From: Berberis thunbergii
Taxonomy: Eukaryota > Streptophyta > Magnoliopsida > Ranunculales > Berberidaceae
Length of the DNA stretch: 64,000 nucleotides
Reading direction: 5' to 3'
Assembly: GCA_003290165.1 (NCBI GenBank)
Contig: QNQO01000678.1
Span: 62,001-126,000, forward strand
Made by a program: the position numbers and the translations under genes. Position 1 is the stretch's first letter. Each line of letters starts with the position of its first letter. This document shows positions 1 through 10,322 of this stretch, piece after piece. The notes under the pieces are model-generated. The model made no database searches and was not told the origin of the DNA. It saw only the letters and a list, made by a program, of their open reading frames with translations.

Positions 1-537
1 GTATCTGGAGCCACCAGAGTGTTGATTGAGAACTTTCTGAACCTCTTCACCATAGTGTATTATCTTCTCTTCCTGTGTTAGTTCAGCTATGTTCTTGTTC
101 ATTATTATTGTCATGTTATTGTAATTGGTATTTGAGTCTAGGCATCTAGGAAAGGATACTTCCAGGACCCAGTGAAGTACTGGACACGTGAGTATAGCTT
201 ATGCTATCCCTGACCATTATTTGGCTTACAGAATAGCTACCTCGTGTTTTTGATGAAGTGTACCCTATGCAATTCAAGTTTTCTCCTTCATTTATATCGC
301 ATTTACTGAGATATAAATTTTGTAATCTGTTCTGTTAGTAAGCTTCAAAATACTGAGATGTAATCTGTTCAAAATTTTGTAATCTGTTCTGTTTCACTTA
401 CTGAGATGTATGTTTTACAATTATATCGCATTTACCAAACTGAAATTAAATCAAAGAGCAAATAAAGTGCCTTGTGACATTATTTCTTTTTTTAATTCTC
501 ACATGAAAATTTTATCTGATTGTTGTAATTCTCACAG
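1..537. other. Left edge, no firm gene; weak candidate exon
   Basis: AT-rich sequence without a convincing long reading frame. Positions 142-187 could be a small plus-strand exon: an AG precedes it, a GTGAGT donor follows, and it reads ASRKGYFQDPVKYWT. I do not recognise the peptide. The part from about 290 to 410 contains short repeats of a 'TTTGTAATCTGTTCTGTT' motif. The region may be intron of whatever gene the next exon came from. Confidence 0.25.
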
Positions 538-704
538 AAAATACTCTAAAGTTAGAAGTTGGACTCTGGGATTGACAGGAGGTAAAGATCAGATTGCTGT
601 AATTCGAGCCTCTGGAAGCATCAGTCGTGTTCGTGGTTCACTTAGTTTATCTGACTCTGGTATTACTCCTGAGCAATTTATTGAGAAGATCCGCACTGTA
701 AGAG
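538..704 (+). pseudogene. SPPA: Isolated exon of chloroplast SppA (protease IV-like) gene
   Basis: SppA is a light-induced serine protease of the plant thylakoid membrane. The exon starts after a CACAG acceptor and ends before a GGTAAGA donor. It reads KYSKVRSWTLGLTGG, then KDQIAVIRASGSISRV, then a segment ending EQFIEKIRTVR. This is the part just before the second protease domain in plant SppA, and the phase at both splice sites fits that family. The next expected exon, beginning ESKRY.. and carrying the conserved DSPGGD-type stretch, is not found before the LINE at 889 or in the transposon beyond it. So this is a one-exon fragment, either captured by the CACTA element to its right or the remnant of a gene cut at this point. 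The identity is by family recall without an alignment. Confidence 0.7.
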
Positions 705-888
705 GTAAGATATGCACATTACATGTTCATATTTTTACTAGTTGTGCATAAATTTTCCTAGCTTCTCATGTGGTCATATTGACCTATAAGAAAATCATGA
801 GTAGGAACCAAGAGTGAGCAGTTGACAATGAAGTGATTCTGTGTTTGAATCACATTTTGGGGTACCATCCAGTTGAAAAAAAAAAAAT
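705..888. other. Intron-like AT-rich spacer
   Basis: It begins with the donor of the SppA exon and ends in a 12-base A run (about 876-887) next to the LINE fragment. No gene is seen. Confidence 0.4.
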
Positions 889-1480
889 TTATTTTGGACT
901 TCCATTAGCATCCCATACAATCTTGTACCATCTTGATATGTTTCCTTCTCTCATCAAATCCCTGTATGCTTGCTTAATAGAAAACTCTCCAGTGGGTGTT
1001 GATGACCAAACTAGTTTGTCATCATGGCTATGACTTCTTGTTTCTATTTTTGCAAACTCTTCCCATAATTGCTTGAGGACATTATCAGAGGCTCTTGGAA
1101 AGTGCCATCTTGAACTTCTTTTCACCTTGCTGACATTTGCACTTTCAGGGATATATGATCTCTGTCTTCTATCATAAGGAACTATGGTATGTAGGATCCC
1201 TATTCCAGTCCATGGGTCATGCCAGAAGAAGACATCCCTCCCCCCTTCAATTATGTATTTCATGAGAGCAGAGCATTGAGTTTTGCTTTTGAGAATAGAT
1301 CTTCACACCCATGAGCAGTCCTTGGGAATATCCATAGTCCATAATCTTTTTTTTTTCTTCATTTGATTTTTTTTCAACCCATGACACCCACATAGACTTT
1401 GCTTTGCTAGCTATTTGAAATAGATGGTGACAACAAGCTGCCTTGTTCCAAACTTGATTACAGTGAGCAAATTCGGTAAA
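889..1480 (-). mobile_element. LINE (L1-type) ORF2 C-terminal fragment
   Basis: Read on the minus strand, the fragment has the typical end of a plant LINE reverse transcriptase protein. A stretch ACCHHLFQIASKAKSMWVSWV is followed by a segment ending SALMKYIIEGGRDVFFWHDPW, then WHFPRASDNVLKQLWEEF and LVWSSTPTGEFSIKQAYRDL. The last part is the region before the zf-RVT finger. The reading frame changes around 1330-1360, and a TGA stands where the family has a tryptophan codon (SWV-stop-RS), so it is dead. Both ends are truncated and no target duplication is visible. Known LINE families have this order; the loss of function is seen directly in the stops and frame change. Confidence 0.75.
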
Positions 1481-1494
1481 TTTCTGGATCAATT

Positions 1495-1860
1495 TCTGAC
1501 AGAGACACAAACACAAACACAAACACAGTAAATTAAGAAAACACAAACAAATGGATACAAATTGATTACAGTGAGCAAATTCTGACAAAGAAACAAATTG
1601 TTCCAGCTGTAAAATTTCTAACAGTAAAATTTTTGGATCAATTCAGTAAGCAAATTTCTGGATCAATTCAGTAAGCAAACTCAGTAAGTAAAATTTCTGA
1701 CAGAGATACAAATTGTATTACAGTGAGAAAATTCAGTAAATTTCTGGATCAATTCCTGACGGTGAGTATATCAATTTCTGATAATGAGCATATCAATTTC
1801 TAACAGTAAATTTTCTGGATCAATTTCTGACAGTAAATTTTTGAAAATGTTGCAATTCGC
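1495..1860. repeat. Degenerate short tandem repeats
   Basis: Variants of 'TTTCTGGATCAATTTCTGACAG' broken into short pieces, together with 'ATTACAGTGAGCAAATTC', recur about every 20-60 bases. The first part (1501-1530) is an ACACAA microsatellite. No coding potential is seen. The copies are too divergent for a fixed period. Confidence 0.6.
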
Positions 1861-2162
1861 AATATTGCTGCTTCCTTTAGTTCTTGCTGAACTTCATCGT
1901 AGAGATTTACATTTGCATATAAAATGCTAGACACGTACATTTATATCTCCTCTACATGTGTTGTTGAAATTAAATTTTTTTTTTCTTCTTCCCCATTTAT
2001 CCAGTTTTCTTCCCGAACCTTATGAAATTCAAGTTTTCTCCTTCATTATACATTGTATAGTTAATGTATTGTTTTATACGATCTTCCACCTATTGCATCT
2101 ACTTATTTTGTTTTCATGTTACTTTGTAATTGTTGTGTTGTGTTTTTATTATTTTGGTTCAG

Positions 2163-3958
2163 ATGGCTTCTTTGATAACAAGAAAATGTAGATCCGTAAT
2201 TGTTGCTGATGGTAGTTCGGTCGCCACTCCTCCGCCCAATGTAGCTCATTCCACCATTAATGCTCCCGCTACAAGGGTTGCTTCTATCAATACTCCACCA
2301 GTACATGGATCAAATGTTCCGGTAGTTGATCAATCTTCATCGTCTGGATTAGTTCCTCAAGTTCTCACTCGACGAAGCGTCAGACGAAAAAACCGTCGAT
2401 CAGCGTCTCTTGAGGTTGCACTCGAGACTGTAACCATGCCCAGGGATGTAAACCCCTCCCCCCAAGGAGATGGAAAGCTCCCTAGAGGTAATAAACTTAA
2501 GTTTTCCTCATCATATTCGGCAAATTTTTTTTTTTTTTTACAACAGCAAAGAAAACGAGGGGGCCCTATAGACAACTAAAATCCCAAAGGATCACACGAA
2601 CCACTAACACACGCATTCCCGTAGTGTGGGATCCTAGTCATCGTCGCTCGCAATCGGCGAAGATTAATAGCTTGTTGGTGCATGACATCGGTGCAATCAT
2701 TCGCAACCATTGCCCGATGACATCCTCATCTTGGAGTGAGGTCAAGCCCGAGACGCATGCCAAGGTGTTGGACATGCTCACAGTAAGTTTTAGCCATTCA
2801 TCTCAACCTTTAATAATTAAAATCTTTATAATGCAGAAAGTTTTGAAGGTTTTGCATGTTTATGCTTGTATTTTTACATGATTTGGTATAACTTATCTCT
2901 TTGGGCCTTAATATTCTCTAATAAGTATTATTTAAAATTTCAGGTTAACTTTGAGTTTGACATGAATGATCCAAACATTCATGAATATATCATCGGTACG
3001 TGCGTGGATCGATACAGGAATTGGAAGCATGATTTCCATTGATACTTCCAAACGTTTTCTGATGTGGATAGTGTTAAGGCACAACCCCCAATCGAATTGG
3101 AGCATAGGCCTGATGAGTAGGTGTGGTTGTGCGATCATTTTCGAACTCCCACATTTCTGGTAAGCATTAAAGTTTTATTTAATTAGGCAAAACATATTTA
3201 TTTTTATATATGTAATAATGCATATGTTTAATATATATTTTGAATAATTATACAGAAAAGATCTGAGGAAAACAAGGCGAACCGATGACAAAAGAAAATT
3301 TTACATCACTCTGGTTCATTGCCCTTCTCTTACAACGACGTCTAGTAAGTGAACTCATGTTTCATTTCATTATTTTACTTTTAGTCAATACATTCAATTA
3401 AATGTTTATATTAGTTGGTTTATTATTTTAACAATGTTTTGTAGGAAGGTTCAAAATTCCCAGAAATCGACATGTTCAAGGATGTTTATGCACTACCTGG
3501 CAATGAGGTGGCCGTGAAGTTGCATGTATGTTTTATTCTTTGCATTTTTTGCATGTTGTCACTTCTGTTGTTTTAAAAGTTATTAATTTTTAATAATTTT
3601 TTTAATCAAGGAAACAATGGTGGAGAGGCGGGATTCCTACATGGAGCAAGTGGCCTCGCAGCATCCTCCGGGAACTCCGTTGGAATAGCTCACAATGGAC
3701 AATCCTGATGCAGGATTACATATTTTGACGGAGACATTGGAATCGCTAGGTCCAAGACCCGGAAAGATTGTTCGGGGGATGGGAAAAGCTAAAGTTCGTG
3801 AGGTCAACACCTCATCTTCAGCTTCGCAGCGCTCGGTCAAAATCATTTCATCATTACAGTCGAAAGTGGAGGAATTACAGAATGAGTTAAATGCTGCCAA
3901 AGCGCGTGAGGGAGGCTCGAGAGGCCCGGGAGGGGGAACGACATGCACAAGAGGAAAC
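2163..3958 (+). pseudogene. CACTA element accessory gene (Transposase_24 / Ptta-En-Spm type), disabled
   Basis: This is the second gene of a plant CACTA transposon, of the Ptta/En/Spm group that binds element ends. It starts at ATG 2163 (MASLITRKCRSVIV). Exons seen from GT..AG sites are 2163-2487, 2547-2782 and one starting at 2944, with later pieces near 3255, 3445 and 3610. Joined across the first intron, the protein reads PRAKKTRGP, followed by VVWDPSHRRSQSAKINSL, then NFEFDMNDPNIHEY, FPEIDMFKDVYALPGNE and a coiled coil near SLQSKVEELQNELNAAKA. This order fits Transposase_24 proteins. Several in-frame stops break it: TGA at 3040, TAG at 3117 (where the family has tryptophan), one after KANR, and TAG near 3687. 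The main transposase (Transposase_21) is not in the window. Confidence 0.75.
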
Positions 3959-4284
3959 TAGGTGGAGTATGTTATTAGGGGCTCTCCAGCAGTCAGGGAT
4001 AAATTTGTCGAGCCTCCCGCTACTGTCGACAAACCATCATCAGCCACCACATCCCTAAAAAATGTACTGATGTGTTTTTTTAATTTGTAACTATACAGTA
4101 CGGTTTAAAATTTTTAATTTGTAATGGATACATTATGATTTTACATTATTAATTTGTAAAGTTAATAGTATTTAAATAAATTAGCCAAACCTTTCTATGC
4201 GTGAGACGATTCAATTAATAAATATTTCAAATTTAATTAAAATAAATATTTGAATTAAAAGATTTCAAAATTATTAAACAGAAC

Positions 4285-4985
4285 TTTAAGCGACAAAAAT
4301 TTTCGTCGCATAAGAATAGATCAAGCGTGTTTGGATCGACGTAACCTGTGTGACAACATTAGAGTGATGAATAGTGTTGTCGCGTAAAGAATATCTTGTG
4401 CGATGAAAGGTTCGTCACCATTGAGTTAAGCCGACAAAGTCTAACGCGACGAAAGGGATCGTTACGATTGAGTTATGCCGACAACGTTTAATGCGACGAA
4501 AGGGATCGTCGCGTAAGTATATTTTGCAAGAAGAACAATTCTATTTCTTGCGACGAAATTAGCATCGCGCAAAGCAGTATTACGCGACGCACCCTTATGC
4601 AACGATCTTTGGTGTCGTCGCGCAAAAGGATTTCATAGCGACGAAGTTTTATTTTCGTCGCGCAACGATTTGCGAGAGTGTCGTCACGCAAAAATGATTT
4701 TGTAGCGACGAAGATTTAGTTGCGTCGCGCAAACACTTGCGAGACAAAGTTGTGGTGTTGTCGCGCAAAAAGGCATTTGTAGCGACGAAGAGTATTTTCG
4801 TCGCGCAAAGACTTGCGAGACAGAGCTGTGGTGTCGTGGCGCAAAAAGGCATTTGTAGCGACGAAGATTATTTTTTGTCGTGCAAAGGCTTGCGAGACAG
4901 AGCTGTGGTGACAACCTTTGCACGACGAATATTTTGTCGCCCAATATTTATGGCGACGAAATGTTGTCTATAGCGACAATTTTGA
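4285..4985. repeat. CACTA subterminal repeat field (GCGACGAA motif in both orientations)
   Basis: The octamer GCGACGAA and its complement TTCGTCGC, usually extended to TTCGTCGCGCAA, occur many times over 700 bases. Inverted and direct copies are spaced about 30-60 bases apart, and the copies become more regular towards 4985. In well-studied CACTA elements such arrays are the binding sites of the accessory transposase; that role is inferred here. Apparent open reading frames through the array on both strands are repeat artefacts. Confidence 0.85.
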
Positions 4986-4990
4986 CTACG

Positions 4991-5014
4991 TCCCTAAAAG
5001 CCTTTTTTGTAGTG
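4991..5014 (-). repeat. CACTA terminal inverted repeat (right end)
   Basis: On the minus strand it reads CACTACAAAAAAGG followed by CTTTTAGGGA, starting exactly at 5014. The first five bases are the diagnostic CACTA. The host exon resumes at 5015. Confidence 0.85.
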
Positions 5015-5453
5015 CCTTGGGGGATCCCAGTTCGCTGAGCGGGAGGGTCAATTTTCCAGACGTTCTGGACCGCTTAGGAAAGAAGCGGGCAGTATTGACA
5101 TGTTTATAATTTCGTCGAAACTTACAGTCAGTATAGTTGGTAGTCTTGTTCTTTGGAAGCCCTAAGATGATAGCGGCTTTGGACTTCAAATTGAAAGCTG
5201 AAGAAGAAGAGGTGTAGCGTTGAGAGGTTGAGATTGGGTGAGAGTTTCCCTTGGTAGACACGTTTCGCTCGTAAAACGCGGCGTTTCGATCGAACCACTC
5301 GAGTTCATCTTCTTTGGAGAGGTATAACGACTCGGCTAAGTAGTCTGGTGGAGGAGGAGAAGAGGACGAATCGGTGTCAAGCTGGAGGGTTACGGGGGCG
5401 ATCTTGGACTCGCTGGAGGAGCGGACTAGGGTTTGGGGATCGAGTTGGGGCAT
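5015..5453 (-). pseudogene. 5' part of a syringolide-induced-protein 14-1-1-like gene, cut by CACTA
   Basis: This is a plant protein family of unknown biochemical function, named after a soybean elicitor-induced transcript. The frame starts at ATG 5453 (MPQLDPQTLVRSSSESKIAP) and runs without an intron. It has a Ser/Pro-rich stretch (SSSSPPPPDYLAESLYLS), a DELEWFDRNAAFYER segment, and the family signature AIILGLPKNK..NYTDCKFRRN..ARFFPKRS. At GSPK the host sequence stops, and the next codon is completed by the CACTA terminus. A short transposon-encoded tail (LQKRLLGT) then leads to a stop at 4986. In the family the signature is followed by VSC-GRVRSK and a basic C-terminus, so about the last fifth is missing. 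The lost part should lie beyond the left end of the transposon. The identity is by family recall. Confidence 0.7.
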
Positions 5454-5760
5454 ACTAGTTCAAGAAGGAAAGATAGATTTTGGATGGAGTGAGAATTGAC
5501 AGGAGGAGGTTTATCTATGGAGTGAGTGAGTGAGTGATTTGGCTTTCTGAAAAATAGAAGCAAAGTGAGGAGAGTTAAATTGATTTGGAGAATGACGACT
5601 ATGGGAGAAAACCACGACTCGAGTCGACAACCCCACAGATAAAGAAGAGTAAGCAACACCGGATAATCACACATTTTAAGGGAAGTTAATCCATTAATTA
5701 AACAGGTAATGATTTTCTTCCTCACTTAATTTTGACATATCTTTTTTCTCTATCAGAAAT
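5454..5760 (-). promoter_or_regulatory. Probable 5' untranslated/promoter region of the truncated gene
   Basis: This lies directly upstream of the minus-strand ATG at 5453. It contains a TCACTCACTCACTCAC run typical of plant 5' leaders. No certain TATA box can be assigned. Confidence 0.35.
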
Positions 5761-6084
5761 AGGAATTACTCTAACCACGTAGGTTTTACCGTTTTACCAA
5801 GCGAAAAAGATATCATCCTTCCCTATTATGTGCCATATCATTCTATTCTAGTTGCAAAACCTGATTGCAAAATCCCCAATTCCCAAATATTGTTGTTAAC
5901 ATTCTATTCTAGGACGTCCTCAATTTGGTCAATAAGCTTGGGGTTCTCTCTTGAAAATTACTTGAATCCCATTTACCAAACATGCTCTAACTTTTTTGTT
6001 TAAACTCAAATTGTTACTAAAACTAAAAGCAAGTATTTTTGTATGTACATCACTTTTTAGATTGCAAAAGCTAGAGATTGTAGC
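5761..6084. other. Intergenic, nothing recognised
   Basis: AT-rich unique-looking DNA without coding frames, terminal repeats or microsatellites. Confidence 0.5.
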
Positions 6085-6646
6085 ACACTAGATTGGGACG
6101 GAATAGATCTGATTTCAACATCGTCGCATCCCAAACAAGTTCGGGGCGGGATAAGATTAGCAGGTTTTAATTTGTTAGTAGAGAAAAGTACAAAATACTT
6201 ATCAAAACTAACCCGTTAGAGAAAGTGATAGGCTCGTGTACATCCAAACAACGACAACTTCCCTTGGTTGATGCCAAGTATGCAATATAATTAAAACAAA
6301 TTTGATGTAAGTATTTATAAATATCAATTTTAATAAATCAAGACCAGACTATGATGAATAATTCACTCTGTTTAGAGTCGTTTCAATAGTTAGACATTTA
6401 GCACACATAGAAAAAAAAAACAAAGGGGATCAAATAATGAACCAATTTAAAATGTTTTCAGAGCTTTTATACACCATTTTGTTTGGGTTCGTAGTATATG
6501 ATTAAATTCAAATGAAATTCTAAATGTTTTACTAGAATATATGTATGTTTTGGACACATAAAAAAATACACACTTGAAAGTTGCACGTTACAAAGAGGAA
6601 AAAAAATTACTACCCACCCCCCACTACAAGAACATTCCTAATAAAT

Positions 6647-6692
<46 letters not shown>

Positions 6693-6844
6693 ATATTAAA
6701 AAATTCAATTCGGGATGGACGGATTTTAGAATCTTCATTCCAATCTCATTCCACTCTGAATCGGGATGGGACAAGATTAGAATGAAATTGATCAATCACA
6801 ATAAAACCCAAAAAAACCAGGAGGGGATGGGATACCCACCCCTA
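6085..6844. mobile_element. Degraded hAT-type element (GGGTGGGTA end)
   Basis: The right end reads ATACCCACCCCTA at 6844, the complement of the TAGGGGTGGG terminus of the two better-preserved elements at 19890 and 28730. Near 6095-6155 the sequence CGCATCCCAAACAAGTTCGGGG and the following GCGGGATAAGATTAGC resemble the subterminal region of the 28730 element. The matching left terminus is lost, so the left limit is approximate. The middle holds a TTA microsatellite. A CACTACAAGAA string at 6621 may be a second, unrelated remnant. Confidence 0.5.
6649..6692. repeat. (TTA)n microsatellite
   Basis: About 14 uninterrupted TTA units. The poly-Leu and poly-Asn frames that cross it are artefacts. 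Confidence 0.95.
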
Positions 6845-6852
6845 GTTTTGAT

Positions 6853-7319
6853 TTTGTAATGTAACCAATTAACACTTAAAATTAAGGAAGAAGGATCTAG
6901 TTGATCTTGCAGGCAGCCTTGCGCGATTAAGGTTTGTTTTAAACTTGTTATGACATCCTGCCTGAGATGTGCACCCTCTACCAAAACTATATAAATATTT
7001 TGTTTTTGTAGAAGAAATGAAGTAAGATGATGTTCAAGATCCATTTAATTTTCTGATTATCTATACGTTCATTGCGTGGATCCTTCTACTTCCAGAAGGG
7101 AGGTGGTCCTTCCTTTCAGGTAACACAGTAGTTTTTTTTTTATAGAAAGAAAAATGTGGATATGTTTTTTTTCAGGGAGTCAAAGAAGAGTGGCTGGTCG
7201 TTGACCTCATCCAAAGGACAACTCAACAGACACTGCTACAAAACCAGGTTCCATATTCAAAAAAATTCAAAAGAGCACACTCTCATAATCTATATAACAT
7301 TTCATATAGGCTAGGCTTT
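6853..7319. other. Spacer with two candidate short exons of unknown origin
   Basis: Sequence ending at 7119 is followed by GTAACA, and 7176-7247 is preceded by a T-run plus CAG and followed by GT. The second piece reads GVKEEWLVVDLIQRTTQQTL in one frame without stops. I do not recognise the peptide. It may be a captured or decayed gene piece; nothing else is seen. Confidence 0.25.
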
Positions 7320-7760
7320 TTACTGTTCATAAACAGTAAAAATAGAGTGTTTGTCCTACGTGGCACCACTTATGTCCTTGGCAGAAGTTGAAGTAAAAAA
7401 AAAAAATTCCCGATCCTTTCCTCTTCTCTCCCTTTTGTGCATCTTTTTCTTCTCCACAGAGCTCTTTTCTTCATCTCTCACTCCCACAAAGATCCTTCAT
7501 CACAATCACAGAGATAGAGAGAGATTTTCTTTTCTTCTTCTTCTCTTTTCTTCTTCCTTCTCCTTCTCAACAGAGAGAGAGAGAGAGAGAGAAATAGCTT
7601 TGATTTGTCTCTTAAGGGCAAGTAGCTCCTTCCTTCCTTTCTGCAACAAAAAATCTCCAAAGAGCTCAACGCCAGGCACAAAAAGGTATCCTTTTGATCT
7701 GCAAGTTTGCATCTTTTTTCAAATGGGGTGGATCTGTTTTTTAAGATTATAACTTAATTT
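7320..7760 (+). repeat. Dispersed leader-like block, copy 1 (palindrome plus CT-rich stretch)
   Basis: It opens with an imperfect palindrome TTACTGTTCATAAACAGTAA, then TTTGTCCTACGTGGCACCAC, then a CT-rich stretch with a GA microsatellite (7571-7592) and an AAAGGTATCC junction that looks like a splice donor. The same order is found at 10323-10830. It resembles the promoter and 5' leader of a transcribed repeat. No coding gene follows in a clear frame. Confidence 0.5.
7571..7592. repeat. (GA)n microsatellite
   Basis: Eleven GA units inside the CT-rich leader-like block at 7320. Confidence 0.9.
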
Positions 7761-8261
7761 ACTCGATTTTGGGATTCATTTGGTTGGTTAATTAAAGGGG
7801 TTGTAATTGGAGAGATTTTTAGATTTGGGGGATTGAATTGTCGATTGGGTATTCGAGATCTATCCGATTGATTTAAGTTTTGTTTTTGAATTTGGTTGTT
7901 GGGGTCGTTTCTGAATTTTGTGCTTGATTTCTTGAATTTGAACTTGGCTTCTGATTGCCTTCATTTGGATCTCCAAGTGGGTATTTCTCACAATTGCTTT
8001 GGTTCTAACAGAGACCATTTGTATGAATTTTTTAGAGATAACCAACAAAAATACCCCATAGTTGAAAAATGTCCTCACAGGATACTTGGTTTCTCAATAG
8101 CTATAGTGATTTAGCTAGAGATCCTAAGTACCTTACTCCACACTATGTAATTGGATTAGCTGCTACTCACACTGTCGAAATGTATTTCCAACACACACAT
8201 CTAGAATATTGGGTTAGATATGGTTTTGCTTTTGAAATGGGGACATTGGAAGAGCAAGTGG
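7761..8261 (+). other. Coding-like stretch of unknown identity
   Basis: Frames such as HLYEFFRDNQQKYPIVEK (about 8015-8070) and NSYSDLARDPKYLTPHYVIG (from about 8090) are open for 60-70 residues but lie in different frames and do not match a family I know. The composition is like intron plus untranslated DNA. No gene is called. Confidence 0.25.
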
Positions 8262-9062
8262 AAATCAAAGTGCTCATGAAAAAATAAAATAAAAATAAGG
8301 GTTGTAGATCCAATGTGTCAAATGTTTTTCACATATTCTCCAATGATTCATTTCTGGAACATTGATAGGCACATGAATGGTGGAATCAATTGTGCAATAT
8401 ATGGCTTTTGGCATTTTTCGTTCTTATGTGTAGAATAATGTGGAAATTGATATTTTGTATGTGTTTTAGCAAAATGCCTTATTGTACTTACTACATGTTA
8501 GTTGTATTTTTGTTAAAAATGTCCATTATACTACTTTTTAATATTTCAAAATTTATATTGTAATAGGGTCGACTGGATCCTTTGTTAGTTAAGTTGCATT
8601 CCTTTCTCATAAACATGTGTGTGTGTGTGTGTGCAATGGTTCCATACCTGCTGTTTTTACTTTTCTGCCAAGTGGATTATCCTTTCTTAATTCTCTTACT
8701 TTATGTCGTGACTTCCTTTTTACGATCTCTTCAAAAAATCAGTGTTTCTGTTTTGTAGACTTATCGAAAATGAATATTTAGGTCTGATAAATGGTATTCT
8801 GGATCAGCCATATTACTTTCAAGCTATGGTTGTCTTACTTGCATGAACTGCAAGGTAATTCATGGTTCATTATGTGCAATGCTTCCAAACCTGTCAATTC
8901 ATAAGAAAAATGTTGTTTTTATTTTTCTGCTGAGTAGTTTATCCTTTCTTATTCTCTTACTTATATGTGTTACATCGAACTCTGCTGAGTAGTTTATCCT
9001 TTCTTATTCTCTTACTTTTATGTGTTACATATGAATAATCAATTGGTTGGTGTGTGTTACCA
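8262..9062 (+). repeat. 0.8-kb dispersed repeat, copy 1
   Basis: This begins AATCAAAGTGCTCATGAAAA and is matched almost base for base by 17838-18652, with small differences in the GT microsatellite and a few point changes. It contains GT repeats at 8617-8633, then GCAATGGTTCCATACCTG, then repeated 'TTTATCCTTTCTTATTCTCTTAC' elements broken by short spacers. No protein is encoded. Confidence 0.85.
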
Positions 9063-9271
9063 TGTAGATAACCATGTGGTCTACATGAAGGTGAGATCAT
9101 GTAGGCCAATCTAGAGATTGTATTCCTGTTAATCTACAACTAAAAATGGCCTCAAAAGTTCAAGCGAATCATGGCAACAATTCTCACATCGATATATATT
9201 GTGTTAACTTGCATCGACGCAAATCTCCATCAATCTGGGGCTTTGTTGATTGACTTCGAATCATGAATTTT

Positions 9272-9880
9272 TATAAGTTGCATTCCTTTCTCATATACAT
9301 ATGTGTGTGTGTGTGTGTGTGCAATGGTTCCATACCTGTTGTTTTTACTTTTCTGCCAAGTAGATTATCCTTTCTTAATTCTCTTACTTTATGTCGTGAC
9401 TTCCTTTTTACGAAGTCTTCAAAAATCATTTTTTCTTTTTTGCAGGCTTATCGAAAATGAATATTTAGGTCTAAAAAATGGTATTCTGGACCAATCAGCC
9501 ATATTACTTTCAAGCTATGGTTGTCTTACTTGCATGAACTACAAGGTAATTCATGGTTTCATTATGTGCAATGCTTCCAAACCTGTCCATTCATAAGAAA
9601 AATGTTGTTTCTATTTTTCCTCTGAGTAGTGTATCCTTTCTTATTCTCTTACTTTTATGTGTTACATCGAACTCTGACTTTAATCTTACAATTATCGAAA
9701 ATGAATGCCATGACTTCCTTTTTACGAACTCTTCAAAAATCATTTTTTCTGTTTTGCAAGCTTATCGAAAATGAATATTTAGGTCTAAAAAATGGTATTT
9801 TGGATCAATCATCCATATTACTTTCAAGCTATGGTTGTCTTACTTGCACGAACTGTATGGTAATTCATGGTAGTTGATGA
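9272..9880 (+). repeat. Tandem partial copies of the 0.8-kb repeat
   Basis: The module that begins TTGCATTCCTTTCTCATA, carries a GT microsatellite (9304-9321) and ends near CATGAACTACAAGGTAATTC is present here again, about 685 bases after the first. A shorter third copy lies at about 9690-9880, recognised by ATCGAAAATGAATATTTAGG. So the repeat has grown by internal duplication. Confidence 0.8.
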
Positions 9881-9984
9881 AAGCAGTTTGGGTTCACTAC
9901 TTTTTTACTGAGAAGATTATTTAGGTTTATTGCCCAATTTTAGTAAATACTAGGTACAATAAAAAGTGCAGAGAGGGTCACAGA

Positions 9985-10000
9985 CCCCCCCCCCCCCCCC
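9985..10000. repeat. Poly-C run (16 bases)
   Basis: An uninterrupted C run. It is a likely source of length errors in sequencing. Confidence 0.9.
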
Positions 10001-10084
10001 GGCCACCCCAAGTTGTGTATTTTCTTTCTTTAGCTTTCAGTTAAAGCTCTCCCAAAGTGGAGTTGTTCAAACCAATAATAAATA

Positions 10085-10155
10085 ATAAATAAGCAGCATG
10101 CTTGGTTGCTTGCAGGCAGGCAGGCATGTCGCTTGCTTGCTTTTAGACAGGTAAG
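10085..10155 (-). repeat. Inverted copy of the CCTGCCTGCAAGC minisatellite core
   Basis: The sequence GCTTGCAGGCAGGCAGGCATG and the following GCTTGCTTGC are the complement of the CTGCCTGC/AAGCAAGC core of the arrays at 13.7-15.4 kb, here in a single short block. Confidence 0.65.
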
Positions 10156-10322
10156 CTTTATACTTTTGCTTTTGGAACTTGGTATGCTTAAGGAGACTAC
10201 TTATAGAATAGTTGAATTGTTGATGAAACCAGTTTGGGTTCACTACTCTTCTTTACTAAGAAGATTATTCAGTTTGGGTTCACTACTTTTCTTTACAATT
10301 CAAAGTGTTTTTTTACTGTTCA

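Larger units (their letters stand above)
2163..5014 (+). mobile_element. Right part of a CACTA (En/Spm) DNA transposon
   Basis: The right terminus is clear. On the minus strand the element begins CACTACAAAAAAGGCTTTT at 5014, the standard CACTA end, next to a field of subterminal repeats. The gene inside is of the matching family. No matching left terminus occurs between 1 and 5014, so the element either starts outside the window or has lost its left end. The SppA exon and LINE fragment may lie inside it. The base triplet after the terminus, CCT at 5015-5017, would be the 3-bp target duplication, but the partner copy is not visible. Confidence 0.8.

Noticed and set aside
4488..4944. Overlapping open frames on both strands
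   Set aside because: They are translations of the GCGACGAA/TTCGTCGC subterminal repeats of the CACTA element.
6617..6632. CACTACAAGAA string as a second CACTA terminus
   Set aside because: No partner end, no subterminal repeats and no target duplication; it may be chance within the degraded hAT element.
6581..6859. Poly-Leu and poly-Asn frames
   Set aside because: Produced by the TTA microsatellite.
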